A DNA stretch of 64,000 bases from Liriodendron chinense (GCA_003013855.2 ML058453.1:6751861-6815860); one strand, 5' to 3'; positions 1 to 13,618 are shown, counted from the stretch's first letter. Notes: generated from the sequence alone by a model not told the origin. Translations and numbers: made by a program.

Positions 1-649
1 TAAAAGTCGAGCAGCTTTATATCATAAGTTTAGTCACAATCCTCCAATTACACATCTCTTTGACTGTGAGAATATGAAACAACACCATCAGAACTGCTAA
101 CATCCAATTCCAGGATGTTATCACCTTCTCCATGTTGTGTCGATGCTATGAAATTATCCAATTGACCTAAAATCTCATGGAGCAATCCCCACAAATTACA
201 CCTTTTCTTTTATTCCAATTTAAGTTATCGTCTGTTCACAACGGACACTATTTATCCTCAGTGATTCTGTTGAGTATATAGGTTGCAATCTCAAATCTAG
301 TTCTCTTACATTGGTAACAGGATAGCATACTCATAGTTCAAGGGAAATGTCTTGCACTTTATGCAACTTTTGGCTACTCTGGGTAATATAACAATCTACT
401 TAGCTAGGTTAGTAAGAACATGTTATTAGCACACTCATAGTTCAAGAGAAATGTCTTGCACTTTATGAAATTTGGGCTACTCCAGTTATAACAATCTACT
501 TATCTAGGTTAGTAAGAAGTCTTATTGTCATATAGACTGATCATTTCGAATTCGCAGGCATATCGAAGTCTATAACTTCTTATTAATTTGTTAAAAGCCT
601 TGCATTCATCTTCTAATATTTGGAGTTGCTTTTTATTGGGTTCAATTAG
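1..649 (+). other. Intron of the galactosyltransferase gene (5' exons outside window)
   Basis: No reading frame here continues the galactosyltransferase N-terminal half. I looked for the conserved segment that should precede the first exon in the window and did not find it. The stretch is AT-rich and is best read as the end of an intron that begins left of the window. Its acceptor is the AG at 648-649. The only structure seen is a direct duplication near 325-520. Confidence 0.6.
325..520. repeat. Two-copy direct tandem duplication (~104 bp)
   Basis: Two adjacent copies start at 325 and 429. Both contain ACTCATAGTTCAAG, then ATGTCTTGCACTTTATG, and later TAGGTTAGTAAGAA. They differ by several substitutions and small gaps, so the duplication is not recent. 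It lies in an intron. Confidence 0.8.
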
Positions 650-3600
650 GAGAAAAGCTCCAACAACTCGAGCGAGAGAAGGGAATTGTCATTCGGTTCA
701 TGATTGGCCACAGGTACATCTTAATTAGTGCCAAGACTGCAATCTCAAGTCTTTATATTTGTTGAGTTTTTGATAGTCCTTAAAATTACTGTGCTCTTCT
801 CATGGGACTGCACTCACTGTTTTATTTATTTATTTATTTGAGAAATGAAAATATACATCTAGAGAGAGGGAACGGATCAGCCATACAAAGCTTAGTTTTG
901 GATAACGCCTTCCTTGGCAATGGCATAGTAACGATTTCTTACGTGCAATTTGCTGATGAATCACTACTAGGAATCATAGTTACCAAAGAGCTTCACATAG
1001 AAATACAAAAACGTATCACCCACTTTGAACAATCTAGCATGAACCTTTGGATAGGCTCTCTAGGATCGACAGTAGTAGCCACATGGAGTATGGTAGAATT
1101 CACTGGTATAATCATTCAGAGAGTCCCTCCGAGTATGATTCCCATACAGTTCTTGCAAGAGCAGGAGAAGCTTCTGGGGGTAAAGCACCATGTCCAGATA
1201 ACTGCTTCCCACCTATGCTCAGCCATCCATTCCAAGTTTAGAGACATAGGTAATAATATCCGATCAAACAGCTGACGAAGGGGATTAGTGGAACAGGTAG
1301 TCTACTAGATGCGGTTCAGCTAGTGGAGGCTCTTGAAACAACTAGAGTCAAAAGTCCCTAAAAGTGTTCATATTATGGGGGACCATCAAGCACATCTGGC
1401 AAGGATCAAGGAGATTGCAATATTCCTGCTCTTTGGGGAATAAATAAATGGGCCTACACTCGTTGCTGTGCATCTTAGAAATCTATTCCATATCTGACTG
1501 TACTATTTTTCTATTTTTCTGTTGTTTTTCCACTTCTTTTTTCATTTCAACCAAACTAGATTTATGCATATGTTGAGGATCAAAACACAATTTGAGTGGG
1601 ATTCAATAAACCGAAGTGAAATGGACCATTTTTGGGAAATATTGGAAGAAGGGCCAAACCATTTCACTTTTTCATTTTCCATTTTTGTTTTGTTGTATTT
1701 GTATGTAATGGGCCCTAATCCACCAATTCATGCTTGATTTGTATTCGATTAGGCCCTATTTGGTCTACTTTCACTAGGTCAGGCTGACACTACACAACAG
1801 ACTTACCAATGAATGACCTGTTATGCCATTAAACATATTTCCAGGAAAAAAAAAAGAATATGTATTTAGAATCCTTACTTCTTCTTTTTTTTTTTGACTT
1901 TTACCAGTAATTTTTGAGATTTTTTTCCCAAAGAAACAATTTCAGTTGTTGCAAGACCATCTCAACCGATATGGGGGCCATGTCATCCGATACAGACTGC
2001 CCGATATTGTTATGTAATACCTTGATTGTCATTCAATGCATAGGTTACCCAGGGACTAGATTGTGTTGGTTTCAGAAACATAGGTGGTCTATATAATATA
2101 GATTTTACAAAATGAAGGATACATTGATACCTTGGGTTATTGTGTACGAAATCTTATATTTTGGAGATATAGTCTGAAGACACATAGGAATATTTATGTT
2201 TTTTGTTGTATATATGCATATATGTATAGTATTTATAACTAGATTGTGCAAAACTATTATATGGCACATATGCTCACATAAAGTCAAGACAAGGGATAGA
2301 ATTAGAAATGAATGCATTTGAGGGAATTTAGGAGTAGCACCGATAGGTGATAAGATGAGGGAAAGTAGACTTAGATGGTTTGGTCATGTGCAATGGAGAT
2401 CGAGAACTGCGCCAGTTAGGATTGAGTTGGTACAGGTTGAAGGTTCTAAAAGGGCAAGGGGAAAGCCCAAAAGGACATGGGTGGAGATAATAAGAAAAGA
2501 CTTGATGACCTGTAGCCTAACTGAAGCTATGGCCCTTGATGGAGTGGAACGGCAGAAAAGGATTCATGCGCAGACCACATTTAGTTGGGATAAGGCTTAG
2601 GATGATGATGATGCTAAAATAAGTACAGTGTTTAGTTATTACACTATTGAGTGTCAAACACGTGGTACGTACATATGGTTAACGGTTGCGAGTGTTAGGG
2701 TGAGATACTTTGGTGGTTTGAGGTATGTGTCATTATTGAAGTGTGTTTAGCGTGAAATAAGATAAAAAGAAAAGACTCATGGGTTTGTTTGAGCCTTGAA
2801 AGACTTAAGAATCCTATCTGAACAAATTTTCTACATTCTTCATATGCACATGTTAATTTTGTTTCTTTTCTAAATTGTTGACAATCTTCTTGTTGTTCAT
2901 CTAAATAAAACCTTAAAGTAAACATTTATCTTATAAATCCTCTCATTTTGGCAGCTGATGTGGCTATGAGGAGATGACCCAGCCTAAAATTTTATGTTTG
3001 TGGAGCTGGGCCATTAATGGTCTACCAGTTATATTGCTTCTGACCTGATTGGTTCTGATTAGATGTCTTTTAGCATGCAGGAATATGTGCTCATGTCTTG
3101 AGTAGGGGCTTGTCTGCATTATGTAATGTTGAAAGGAACCTCTCCTACTATGATTACAGTCAAGGGTTATATGAGTGACCCTTGTCAGGAATGGTTTCTC
3201 CATGATCTTATCATCAATTCCACTGGGAGGAGGATCTCCCCCTAGTAAATAAGCAGCGACTTGATCTTTATCCACCACTGATTTGATCCATTTGACCTAA
3301 TCTAAATGACTAGGTAGGTGAGTCCTATTTTTCAGTTGTGGCATTATCTTGCTGAGAGGACACAGATAGCACTGATCCACTTGTTGAGAGCAAGGAACAT
3401 TTGCTTAATTTTAACTAATTGGGGCTTTCTAAATGGGACTGCTAGCTGTAGGAACCCAATGTGACATGTATTCAAGAACTTCCTACTCTTGTCACTTGAT
3501 CAAGTGCAGCTCCTCATGGACAAATCTGGACATGTTGCCTCTTTTCCAAACAGAATATTTCATAAATTTTAAATCAATTGAAGAATCTTATTTGTAAATT

Positions 3601-6600
3601 AATCTGAAACACATTTTTATTTTAGCCGTGTAGTTTCTGTTTGTAATTAGAAATGAATGGAGAGGTTAGAGTGGACAACTGCTCCTCCAATGGCTACATA
3701 GGCTGCAATCTACCTCTAAAATAGATGATTGTGATTGGGTCTAGGACAACAGTTATGTGTTCGGTTGATTGAAAGCAATTGGACATCTATCCTACTTGAT
3801 GAAGGAAAGGCGTGCTTTGGGTTTCAACATTCCTTGCATTGGTAGACTGAGTCATAGCAAATAGATAGTTGTGTGTTGATCAGCATTCTTCTTTTACACT
3901 TTGCCAAGTGCCCCATTGCAATGCATCCAATTAAATGTTTTGATGATTCTTTTTTTTTTTTTTTTTTCCAATTCTGAGCAATCCTTTTTTATTTCTTTTT
4001 TGAAAATTTGAGGATAAAAATGTACTGTGGCTGGGTCTGTGGCAATTTCTTTAGTAAAGCTGACCAAGCCAGTTGCTAGCACAATTTCAAGACTCATGTT
4101 GTCTGCAGCATAGATGATCCATATTGTGAAGTCTCTAGAATATCGAAGTGAAATAACACAGATTTTCCTATTATGCTATTGCCCATGAATTGAATGTCAG
4201 ACGCATAGAGGGGATAATGGAAATTTGATAAGGAAAGTTGCTTTCAAGGTGCATTATGGAGTTGCTTTCCTTAATGCACTATTCACCCCCTCTATGAACA
4301 AAATCTGAGTGGGCAACCAGGTTAGTGCAATCCATACCTAGGATACAATGAAGCTTATGGTATCTGTCTTTGATCTCCAACTCATAGTGTTGGTTGATTG
4401 AGACCCCAGATACCTTGTAGCAGTGAATATGAACAGAAACTGTAACTCCATTTCCTACCTCTAAAGTAGCAAGAAAACAAATTAAAAACAATGAAATAAA
4501 TAACGACCAAGGAAGGTTTCTGGATAGAGTTTTATGAAAGAGAAATTATAGAGAAAAGCCAAATGCTGGAATGTACAAAACCCCTCATAGGACCCTCCTT
4601 ATACAGAAGTTTTGTGTCTGCAATGGGCCCTGTGCCCATTTTGAATTGTTGTATGAAAGGCACTCTCCTTGTATAGGTCTTGTTCCTTTTCTTAGTCATG
4701 TTTTTGTTCAAGGGACCCCCTTTTCACCCAGGCAACTGGTCCAAAAATCTGGTCATCTTGACACATTGTCAGGACCACATAACTGACACCTCCCACATTA
4801 CCCAACCAAGCAATGGTCAACCCGGTCAATCGTTCCTGCAGTCATGAGATCATGTTGGTCAACCTAATCAACCCACTCAACCAAACTCCTCCATGCCACA
4901 GGTTAGACCCATGGCTTGACCAAGCCTAGGCCAGTTGGGTAAAGTTTAGGGCTCCTTGAGACGATGCATATGTGCGAAGTGAAAGCTGCATCGAGTGCTT
5001 TGTGCCCAAAGGCCCAAGCCCTTGCCCACATATGCACGAGCGGTGCAAAGCACCCCTTGTAACCGTTCTCATTTGCTGCTCTAGAACATGATTCCATGGG
5101 AATCAAATCCTTTAAATGGGTGTTACCTTCCTCCATCCATTTTCAATGTGGGACTAGAGCTTGTAAATTGTAACATGTTTCGAACACTTCTAAAGGGAGA
5201 TTAGAAAGTAAAATTTTCAAAAATGGAATCTCATAAAGTTGGTAACTTTATAATAGAATAAGATATTTTCATATGAGAGAAAAGGAAAACTTTTGCAACA
5301 AAATGTGTCAAACACAACTTTGATAAGTAAACCCATATATTTGATATAGATAGACCCAAAAAAAGCATATTTTGATGACTCCCAAAATTAAGATGTTGAA
5401 CCTTTGATCTTGTATTTGGATCAGATCCATTATTCCGGATTTAAGCTGAAAACTATAGCTAAATAAATATAAATTCAAGAGATATTGATGCCAAGAGATG
5501 ATATAGCCTGATGGATGCAATTAAAAAAAAAAAAAGGATATGATCTTTTGATGAAGCTAAAGGAACCATGTATTTTGGCTTGTCATGGTGTTCCTGCTTC
5601 TATATCTTTCTTCTTGTTGGAGCTGCCAAATTCTTTTTGTCGAATGATCCATGCAAATATATCATCTCAGTAGCTATTTCTATTGTCATTATATGTAGGG
5701 CTGAAAGTGTGCTGAGGTGGCCCAGCCCAGTTCACTTTGCGCTTTTAGTGTCAGGCGTGGGCATGAGTTTTCAGGCCCAATAACTAAATTGGTCTAGTTT
5801 GGGCTTGAGCATTCATAATCAATGCCTGGAAAAATGGCCGATGTAGCCTGGCTTAGCTCGTGTATCTGATAGGGTACTTGGTTGGCTGCCTGAACCAGTC
5901 TTGACCTGAACCCTTGGTTAGCAAGTGGGGCTGGGCCTGGGGAGTATTTGTCTTACAGGTTGAGCTTGGCCCAGCCCAACCCAGCCCATATACACCCCTA
6001 ATTATGTCCGTGTATGTTACAGTGCCCTTCTTTTTCATGGTTTTATTTCATGAAGAGTGGTTAAATACCTTGCAACTCTCATATACTTTCTCCTGAGCCC
6101 TCTAAGATGGCAGTAAAGAATCAAGATGGTTTTTAGAAGTGGGAACTGATTGAGATTCACATTGTTTCATACAGCGCTACGTCCAGCAGCATTTTAGATC
6201 GGGCAATTGATTCAGAAGAGGCTCAGCACAATGACTTTCTTAGGCTGGTCAGACATCTTGCCTTTGAGTTAAAATCTGAGATTGCTTATGATACTATGAG
6301 GTCTGAAGTGTATTTAATGCCTTTGTTGTCTTTCTTGTAGGAGCATGTTGAAGGGTATCATGAACTATCTGCGAAAACAAAGATCTTCTTCTCTACGGCA
6401 GTTGCCAAATGGGATGCGGAGTTCTATGTCAAGGTGGATGATGATGTTCATGTCAATTTAGGTATGTCACTTTGGAATCTTGTAATTTTCATGATTGTTC
6501 CTCTTCCGCCATTCATAATTGCACAAGCTTGGTATTTGAAAGTACCCCCAAATCACATTTGGTTGAATATGCCAATGGGTGATTTCATTTTGAACTTCGC

Positions 6601-7444
6601 GGAAATATGGGGCTGTGCAGAAAATGAAACCCAAATGGGGTGGGTTTTCAGTTTTCCGTTTTTCTGCCAATGCAAAGTAAACTCCATTGAATTGTTTTGG
6701 GTCTGCGATGCAGGTATGCTAGCCGCAACTCTTGCCCGGCACAGGTCAAAGCCCAGAGTGTACATAGGGTGTATGAAGTCTGGACCAGTTCTGGCACAGA
6801 AGTAATCATCTTCTCATGTGCACGGTTTCCTTTGCCCAACATTTTCTAGTATTTGCAATGCTGATGTATATTTTATTTGTAGGAATGTCAAGTATCATGA
6901 ACCTGAATACTGGAAATTTGGAGAGGAAGGTAACAAATACTTCAGGCATGCAACTGGGCAGATTTATGCTATCTCGAAAGATCTGGCGACATACATTTCA
7001 ATCAATCGGTAAGAATGTGCTAGTTTCTGTCATATGATTTAAAGATGGTCCATTTCTGACAACACGTGCTGATTCGAGCTCGGGGTTGTGGGTATAGGCC
7101 GATTTTACACAAGTATGCGAATGAAGATGTGTCACTTGGTGCTTGGTTTATTGGACTTGAAGTTGAACAAATTGATGATCGCAACATGTGTTGTGGAACT
7201 CCGCCTGGTAAGAGGAAATTCTTTTTGTACCTGTCTTGGAAATAAGAAAACTGCCATGCTTGCTGTGGAATCATTTGTTTCTTGTTGTTCTCCAGATTGT
7301 GAGTGGAAGGCACAAGCAGGGAACGTGTGCATTGCATCCTTTGATTGGAGTTGCAGTGGCATCTGCAAATCAGTGGAGAAGATAAAGGATGTTCATGCAA
7401 GGTGTGGTGAGGGAGATGGAGCTGTTTGGAGTGCTCTGTTCTGA
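650..7444 (+). CDS. B3GALT: Beta-1,3-galactosyltransferase, GT31 family (C-terminal seven exons)
   Basis: The product is a Golgi type II membrane glycosyltransferase that transfers galactose from UDP-galactose in beta-1,3 linkage; plant relatives act on arabinogalactan-protein glycans. Exons read by hand are 650-713, 6175-6247, 6341-6461, 6714-6801, 6883-7008, 7098-7207 and 7296-7444. All introns are GT-AG, phases agree at every junction, and there is no internal stop. The order matches the plant family: EKLQQLEREKGIVIRFMIGH, then ILDRAIDSE, then the metal-binding DXD core VKVDDDVHVNLG, YIGCMKSGPV, YHEPEYWKFGEEGNKYFRHA, NEDVSLGAWFIGLEVE (the conserved ED motif), and a cysteine-rich end (CCGTPPDCEW, WSCSGICKS). 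About 243 residues are encoded here. The N-terminal anchor and start of the catalytic domain are missing because the gene runs off the left edge. The exact family member is uncertain. Confidence 0.93.
2318..2612 (+). mobile_element. RTE-type LINE fragment, 3' end
   Basis: An 81-codon frame (2355-2600) carries the C-terminal tail of a LINE reverse transcriptase: MRESRLRWFGHVQ, then ARGKPKRTW, IRKDL, and a TTTAGTTGGGATAAGGC end. The element finishes with a GAT microsatellite tail (2601-2612), typical of RTE-clade LINEs. It is 5'-truncated, as usual for dead copies. Related fragments lie at 38124-38313 and 43925-45155. The clade assignment is from memory of the tail pattern. Confidence 0.8.
5696..6000. 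mobile_element. hAT-like MITE
   Basis: The left end TAGGGCTGAAAGTG and the right end CATATACACCCCTA form imperfect terminal inverted repeats. Flanks are ATTATATG and ATTATGTC, an imperfect 8-bp target duplication. The interior is full of GGCCCAGCCC-type repeats. It ends 174 bp before the second exon in the window. Confidence 0.6.
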
Positions 7445-8000
7445 AGAATCAAGATGAAGGATGGTTAATGGTTTGATTGGAGGTCTCCTCCAAGGCGCAG
7501 GAAAAGTGACAGTCTCTCTTGAGAAACCAAGGTGGGCGGGTGTGAATTGAAGCAGAGAAGCCTCGTATATGAATCTCTGAGAAAACCATGCCTGTTTGTT
7601 TCTTGGAGAGCCATTGGAAAAGTGGACCCGAATGCTTGAGCGTTAAGATGAGTCTCAAGCTGGTGGATTGCTTTGATGGGGTGTTTGGAGTTTAGGTGGG
7701 TGTTTCTGTATTTATCTTTTATTGGGTTTTGAGAGCATTTTCAGGATATAGTGAGAAATAGATTCTTTTGGCGAGGGGCTGGCGGTGTCTCCAGTGTTGG
7801 GTGTAAGATGAAGTCTACTGGAGTTCTGCATAGAGGCTCTGCTGCTCCATTTTCTCATCGAAGATAGTTGATTTTATTGTGTAGGAAGGTGTCCAAAAAC
7901 AGTCATATTTCTACATAAATGTGTGTTGTTTTTAGGTTGTAGTTCTTCTCATTCAAATCATGTTCCATATGACTAGTATCGAAAGGCCCTAATTTAGGTT
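7445..8000 (+). other. Probable 3' UTR and downstream flank of the galactosyltransferase gene
   Basis: The sequence after the TGA at 7442-7444 is unique-looking and G/T-rich, as expected of a 3' UTR. A short repeat, TTAGGTTGTAGTT with CATTCAAATCATG nearby, occurs at about 7933 and 7994. I see no canonical AATAAA close by, so the poly(A) site is not placed. Confidence 0.45.
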
Positions 8001-9183
<1,183 letters not shown>

Positions 9184-9770
9184 ACTTTATGAAGGGGGCA
9201 GCTGCTCTGTCCATCCGTTGTGACATCTCATGTTAGGGTGTGGGCCCAGAAATGAGGCACATTCCAAAACTCAAGTGGGCCACCCAACAAGAAACAGTTG
9301 GGATTGAACGCTCACCATTAAAACCTTAGCTCCCCCCTGATGTTTGTGTTTTCCCTTCATCCTGATGGTGATCACCCTCTAAACAACTATGGAATATAAA
9401 CATCATGGTGAGCCCCATGAAGGTTTCAGTAGTAGGTATTTCCATCTACACTGTTGTGGACAGAGAGGATGTCACAGGGACCCTGCGGTGGGCCCTGCAG
9501 AGCTTTTGGCTCTACTGGAACCCTCAACAGGGGTCGTCGGAAATTGGCAGTCCACATCAAACGTCAATGGACGTTTCCACGTTATATTTTTATTTTAAGG
9601 ACCGAGGTGGGCTGGTGCCTGCGTGATTCTCTTCCTACTGTAAATGTAGCGTGTGAGATTCAGGCAGTTTATCAAGTGGGCCCCATAATCTCTGTGCTGT
9701 GACCCGAAAATAAGGCTCGTTCAGTCAACAAGTGGGCCCCACCATGAAGATTTCCCATCTCTGAAAATCA
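9184..9770. mobile_element. Diverged fold-back (GGGCCCAC-family) element
   Basis: It contains hallmark blocks of the fold-back family of this window: GTGTGGGCCCAGAAATGAGG, CTCAAGTGGGCCAC, GAAACAGTTGGGATTGAACG, CTCACCATTAAAACC and CATCATGGTGAGCCCC. The second arm is rearranged and ends are not resolved. Confidence 0.55.
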
Positions 9771-10000
9771 GGCCGAACTGCTCTCTAACATGACTACACT
9801 TGTATGTTGAGTTAAACTGTCGGTTGTCCATTGATTCAAATGATGTGGCTGAACAGACCAGCCTGAGTTTTTTTTTGTCAGGTAATCTTCTAAATGGGGC
9901 CTACTATTTCCATGAGATTGATGTCTTACCAGAAAGGTCTTTTGCTAAGGAAGATGGTATGCTACCACAATTTATGGTGCCTAGCCTCTCTCAAATCATT

Positions 10001-10023
10001 CCCCCCCCCCCCCCCCCCCCCCC
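10001..10023. repeat. Poly(C) run, 23 bp
   Basis: Twenty-three consecutive C residues. Such runs are rare in plant DNA and may also reflect sequencing or assembly slippage. Confidence 0.9.
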
Positions 10024-10092
10024 AAATAATCTACATAATCTAAATCAATACCACTCTACAATATCAACCAACCTTTGTTCTTAAATTACCAC

Positions 10093-10262
10093 TTTTTTTT
10101 TTTTTTTTTTTTTTCTTTTAAGCAAATTTATTTTTGAGTCACCCTCCCTTGTCAGTCACACCGCAGTGTTAGCCAACCCCCACTTGAGAATCGATACTAC
10201 GACCTCAGTGTTGAAATGAGGTTATATTCACTCAATCTACCACTTGAACTATGGATCTTCAC
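10093..10262 (-). mobile_element. tRNA-derived SINE
   Basis: Read on the minus strand, the element starts near 10262 with a box-A-like TAGTTCAAGTGG, passes through GTTAGCCAACCCC-type sequence in complement, and ends in a poly(A) tail (poly(T) 10093-10114 on +). It shares its body with the better-bounded copy at 50049-50246. No clear target duplication is visible. Confidence 0.7.
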
Positions 10263-10284
10263 TTACGCAAAATTGAGTTTTATT

Positions 10285-10529
10285 TAGGCTTGGCAAAATT
10301 CCACACGACCCGCCAACTCGCATGAAAAATTTAGTGTTCGGGTCCGGCCTTATCGTGTCAGGTCACTAACGGGTTGGCCCATGAAGACCCGTTAAGATCA
10401 CGAGTCGGGTTAGTGTTTCACCTGTGAAACTCGTTTAACCTGTTAGTGAGGATATTTTCGTAATTATTTTTATTATGGTGACAAATCCCTAAGAAGCTAA
10501 GACAGCCAATAAGACTCTCTCTCTCTCTC

Positions 10530-10571
<42 letters not shown>

Positions 10572-10860
10572 AAATGAGTTTTTTTTTCCATCTTTCTGCC
10601 CACGACCCCACATGGCCACGCTCCAAAATCTTTGTTGAATCGAGCTCATTTCCCATCTCTATGCTCAAGAAAACACGGCCCATTTATTTAATGGGTTAAA
10701 CGGGTCAGATTGTGGGTAACCTGTTAAATTAATGAATGGGTCTGGGTTTTTAGATTTTGACCCGTTAGTTAACGGGTCATGTTTGGGTTAGGGCATTTTT
10801 GATACGACACGAATACAACATGACACGAACATGGTTCAACAGGACTCATTACAAGGCCTA
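10285..10860. mobile_element. hAT-like MITE with 8-bp target duplication
   Basis: Ends are TAGGCTTGGC and ACAAGGCCTA. Flanks are a perfect 8-bp duplication, GTTTTATT (10277-10284 and 10861-10868). The interior is built from palindromic ACGGGTC/GACCCGT motifs, and a microsatellite has grown inside at 10515-10566. Confidence 0.8.
10515..10566. repeat. Compound microsatellite (CT)n(CA)n
   Basis: About nine CT units followed by about sixteen CA units, inside the hAT-like MITE. Confidence 0.95.
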
Positions 10861-11110
10861 GTTTTATTGAAGAAGCCAATTTAATTGGAAAACATTTTTT
10901 TTATGCTAATCTTCTAAAATTTAGTAAGCTTTAGATATTAAAGCAATTATTTAGGTCTTTTAAGAGTATGGAGTTTAAATCAAGGACATGTTATGTTTGG
11001 TTTGCATTTATATATGGTAAATACAAGTAAATAGGTAATGATTATTTATCATGTGTTGACAGTGTCAGGTTGCTTTTTGTACACTAAAATTGAGGAGTTT
11101 CAAATTTTAT

Positions 11111-11397
11111 GTGGGGCCCACTATGATACGTGTGGCTTATCCACATCGTCCATCCATTTTCGAGGTGATTTTAGGGCATGAATCCAAAATTTAGGTAAAT
11201 CCAAAGCTTAAGTGGACCATGCTACACGAAAGAGTGGGTTGAACGCCTACCATTAAAAGCCTTTTATAATCATGATTTCCTATGGTGTGGGCCACCTGAG
11301 CTTTGAATCTGCCTCATTTTTGGGCTCATGCCCTAAAATGTTCCGGTGAAATGGTTGGATGGCATGGATATGTCACAAACATAACAGTGTGGCCTAC
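11111..11397. mobile_element. Fold-back element, GGGCCCAC family
   Basis: Left arm: GTGGGGCCCACTATGATACG, ATTTTAGGGCATGA, AAGTGGACCA. Right arm: GGTGTGGGCCACC, CTCATGCCCTAAAAT, CAGTGTGGCCTAC. The two arms are inverted versions of each other with a short centre. End caps are not resolved. Confidence 0.7.
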
Positions 11398-11540
11398 AAA
11401 TGTACTTCAATCATTTTCAAATGTTTTTTTTATGAGGAAATGCATGTTCCTATCAAAGAGAGGTAAATGATAATAATTACTTCCTTACATATGTTTACAT
11501 GCATTTACCTCAATTTACAGTAAAACAAATAAGCCCTAAA

Positions 11541-12276
11541 AGCCGGTTTGATTTTGCTTATTACCTGCAAATGCATTTAGGGTCATTATAATGTTTTATA
11601 CTAGCTTGTTTTTTTTTTAGAAATTGCTGCCTATAAAATTGTGATAATTTTGATTGAATTTTATGTATTTATACATGCAAAAAAATGTGGGGCCCATAGT
11701 GATGAATATATTATAACCATACTATCCATCCATTCCACAAGCCCATTTTAAGGCATGTAACAAAAAAATGAGACAAATCTACAACCCAATCGGCCCATAA
11801 CACATGAAATAGTGGTTATAACGGAGTTTAACGGTTGAAAGTTAATACCTTTATAAGGCTCACACTAATGTTTATTTGTCATTTGACATGTTTATAAGAC
11901 TATATAGACATGGATGAAGGGAAATTGAAAAAGTTAGCTTGATCCAAAATTTCAATGGCCCCTAAGCAATTATTAACGGTAAGAATTTAATTTCCACATT
12001 TTAGTTTGATATTGTTCACTTGAACTTTAGATCTGCCTCATTTTTTGGTTCATGCCCTAAAATAAGCTGGCAGAACGAATGAACGACATGGATATAATCT
12101 ATACATCATGGTGGGCCACATAGTTTTTGCAGCCCCAAATTTCTCCCATGTTTATCTTGCACCAAAACATTTTAACCGGTCAATGTTAATTTTGGAGAAA
12201 AAGATGGAAATTTAGTGTAAATAATGTTTACCATTTACAATGCATTTGTATTGTGAAATGGAAATCAAACGGGCCT
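11541..12276. mobile_element. Terminal-inverted-repeat element hosting a fold-back element
   Basis: The left end GCCGGTTTGATTTTGC and the right end GGAAATCAAACGGGCCT are inverted copies. Both arms also contain an AAATGCATT block next to sequence resembling CATTATAATG/AAACATTATT. A GGGCCCAC-family fold-back (11686-12120) occupies the interior. The target duplication is unclear, so the superfamily is left open. Confidence 0.5.
11686..12120. mobile_element. Fold-back element, GGGCCCAC family
   Basis: It begins TGTGGGGCCCATAGTGATGA and ends ATACATCATGGTGGGCCACA. The arms share TTTTAAGGCATGTAAC and CATGCCCTAAAATAAG. The centre carries the family's GACATGTTTATAAG and GGATGAAGGGAAA blocks. Confidence 0.75.
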
Positions 12277-12536
12277 AAATGAGATGGAGTGGGAACACCG
12301 ACATGATTAGGTACTATTGGAGTCTGGGCGGAGCTCGATACAGGCTTAATGCGACACTTACGTGTCATTTGTCATGTTTGTTTTGGTGGAGTGCATGTTG
12401 TCAAGAGCATGTTGTCAGAAGAGACCTGCCACTTCAGCAAGCCTGACACAAGCCTGTCACATCTGCTCTTTACGTACTAGCCTGTTTGAGCTCTCCACAG
12501 GTAGTACCTAATCTACGTCCCATCAATGAGGCTGTA

Positions 12537-13040
12537 TGTGGCCCCACCTTGATTTATGCGTTGAATATCCATGCCATTCATCTGTTTTACCAGCTCATTT
12601 TAGGGCATGATCCAAAAAATGGAGCAGATTCAAATCTCAGGTGGACCACACACCACAGCTTCGGTGGATCCCTGACTATGGGGCCATCCTGATGTACGTG
12701 TCTTATGTTTCCCCCTATCATTTTAGGGTATGGCCTCCTAAATTGCAGTAGATCCAGTTCTCAACTGGACCACAAGAAACAGTGGTGATTGGCCATTAAA
12801 AACTTCTTGGGGGCACAAAAGTTTTGGATCTAAAGATATTTGTGCGGTCCTTTCATCCACGTCTTTGTGACCTTATCAATAGATTGGACAGTGAGTAAGC
12901 ATTCGGATGGCTCCCAAGAAGTTTTTAATAGTGGGCATTCAATCACCACTATTTCCTGCTGTGTGGTCTACTTGAGATTTGGATCTGCTGCATTTTTAGG
13001 GTCATACCCTAAAACGGTCTTTCGAATATGATGGACCATG
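12537..13040. mobile_element. Chimeric pair of fold-back elements
   Basis: A left arm (TGTGGCCCCACCTTGATTTA, TTTTAGGGCATGATCC) runs to about 12671. There it breaks into a second element starting CTTCGGTGGATCCCTGACTA, whose arms face each other (TCATTTTAGGGTATGGCC against GGGTCATACCCTAAAACG). The second element shares its cap with 21674-22175 and 32240-32690. Confidence 0.6.
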
Positions 13041-13101
13041 GACAATAAGGTATCCAATGTAACTGCGTTAGTGATTGAATGCCCAACAAGGAAATCGAAT
13101 T

Positions 13102-13588
13102 GCGTCCTGAGTTACTCAGTTATATCTTATAGAACTGAGTAAACTCAGTTGGGCCCACTGTAAATGTATGTAGTTAATCTACACCGTCCATCTGCGGTTA
13201 GAACAAAAATTGAAGCATATCCAAAACTCAGGTGGACCATACCACAGGAAATAGTGGGTATAATAATTTCCACCGTTGAAAACTTTCTAGTGCCCTCAGT
13301 GATATTTATTTGTCATCCAACCTGTTCACAAGATCACACAGACATTGATGGAGGGAAAAAACAAATATCAGCTTGATCCAAAACTTCCGCGCCCCCAAGA
13401 ATTTTTCAAAGGTTCAATTTACATTATTTCCTATGGTGTGATCCACTTGAGCTTTTTATATGCTTCATTTGTTTTTTCAAGCCATAAAATTATCTGTTAA
13501 AATGAATGAATGGAGTGGATGAAATACATAAATCATGGTGGACCCCGCAGAGTTTACTCAATAAGCTTAGCGTCCTGAGTTACTCAGT
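13102..13588. mobile_element. Fold-back element between 19-bp direct repeats
   Basis: The inverted arms (TGAGTAAACTCAGTTGGGCC and GGACCCCGCAGAGTTTACTCA) are bracketed by identical GCGTCCTGAGTTACTCAGT at 13102-13120 and 13570-13588. A target duplication this long is unexpected for a MULE-like element, so the repeats may belong to the cap. The core carries the usual GTGGACCATACCACAGGAAA and CAGCTTGATCCAAAA blocks. Confidence 0.65.
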
Positions 13589-13618
13589 AAGCAAACCGCT
13601 TCAAACAACAGGTACTTT

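Larger units (their letters stand above)
714..6174 (+). other. 5.46-kb intron of the galactosyltransferase gene
   Basis: The donor is GTACAT at 714 and the acceptor ends at ATACAG, 6174. The intron joins GGC-CAC-AG to C-GCT-ACG, giving an uninterrupted IGHSATSSS. It holds a 5'-truncated LINE tail (2318-2612) and a hAT-like MITE (5696-6000). The rest is AT-rich and shows no coding signal I trust. Confidence 0.85.

Noticed and set aside
802..1275. 157-codon open frame in the galactosyltransferase intron, containing YVQFADESLL, which recalls the FADD motif of LINE reverse transcriptases.
   Set aside because: Nothing before or after fits a reverse transcriptase, the key residues are not FADD, and the frame is isolated. 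Not supportable as a gene or a named element.
9389..9702. Overlapping frames with MDVSTLYF-like and WALQSFWLYW-like sequence.
   Set aside because: They lie within fold-back repeat sequence and recur as fragments in other copies; repeat-derived chance frames.
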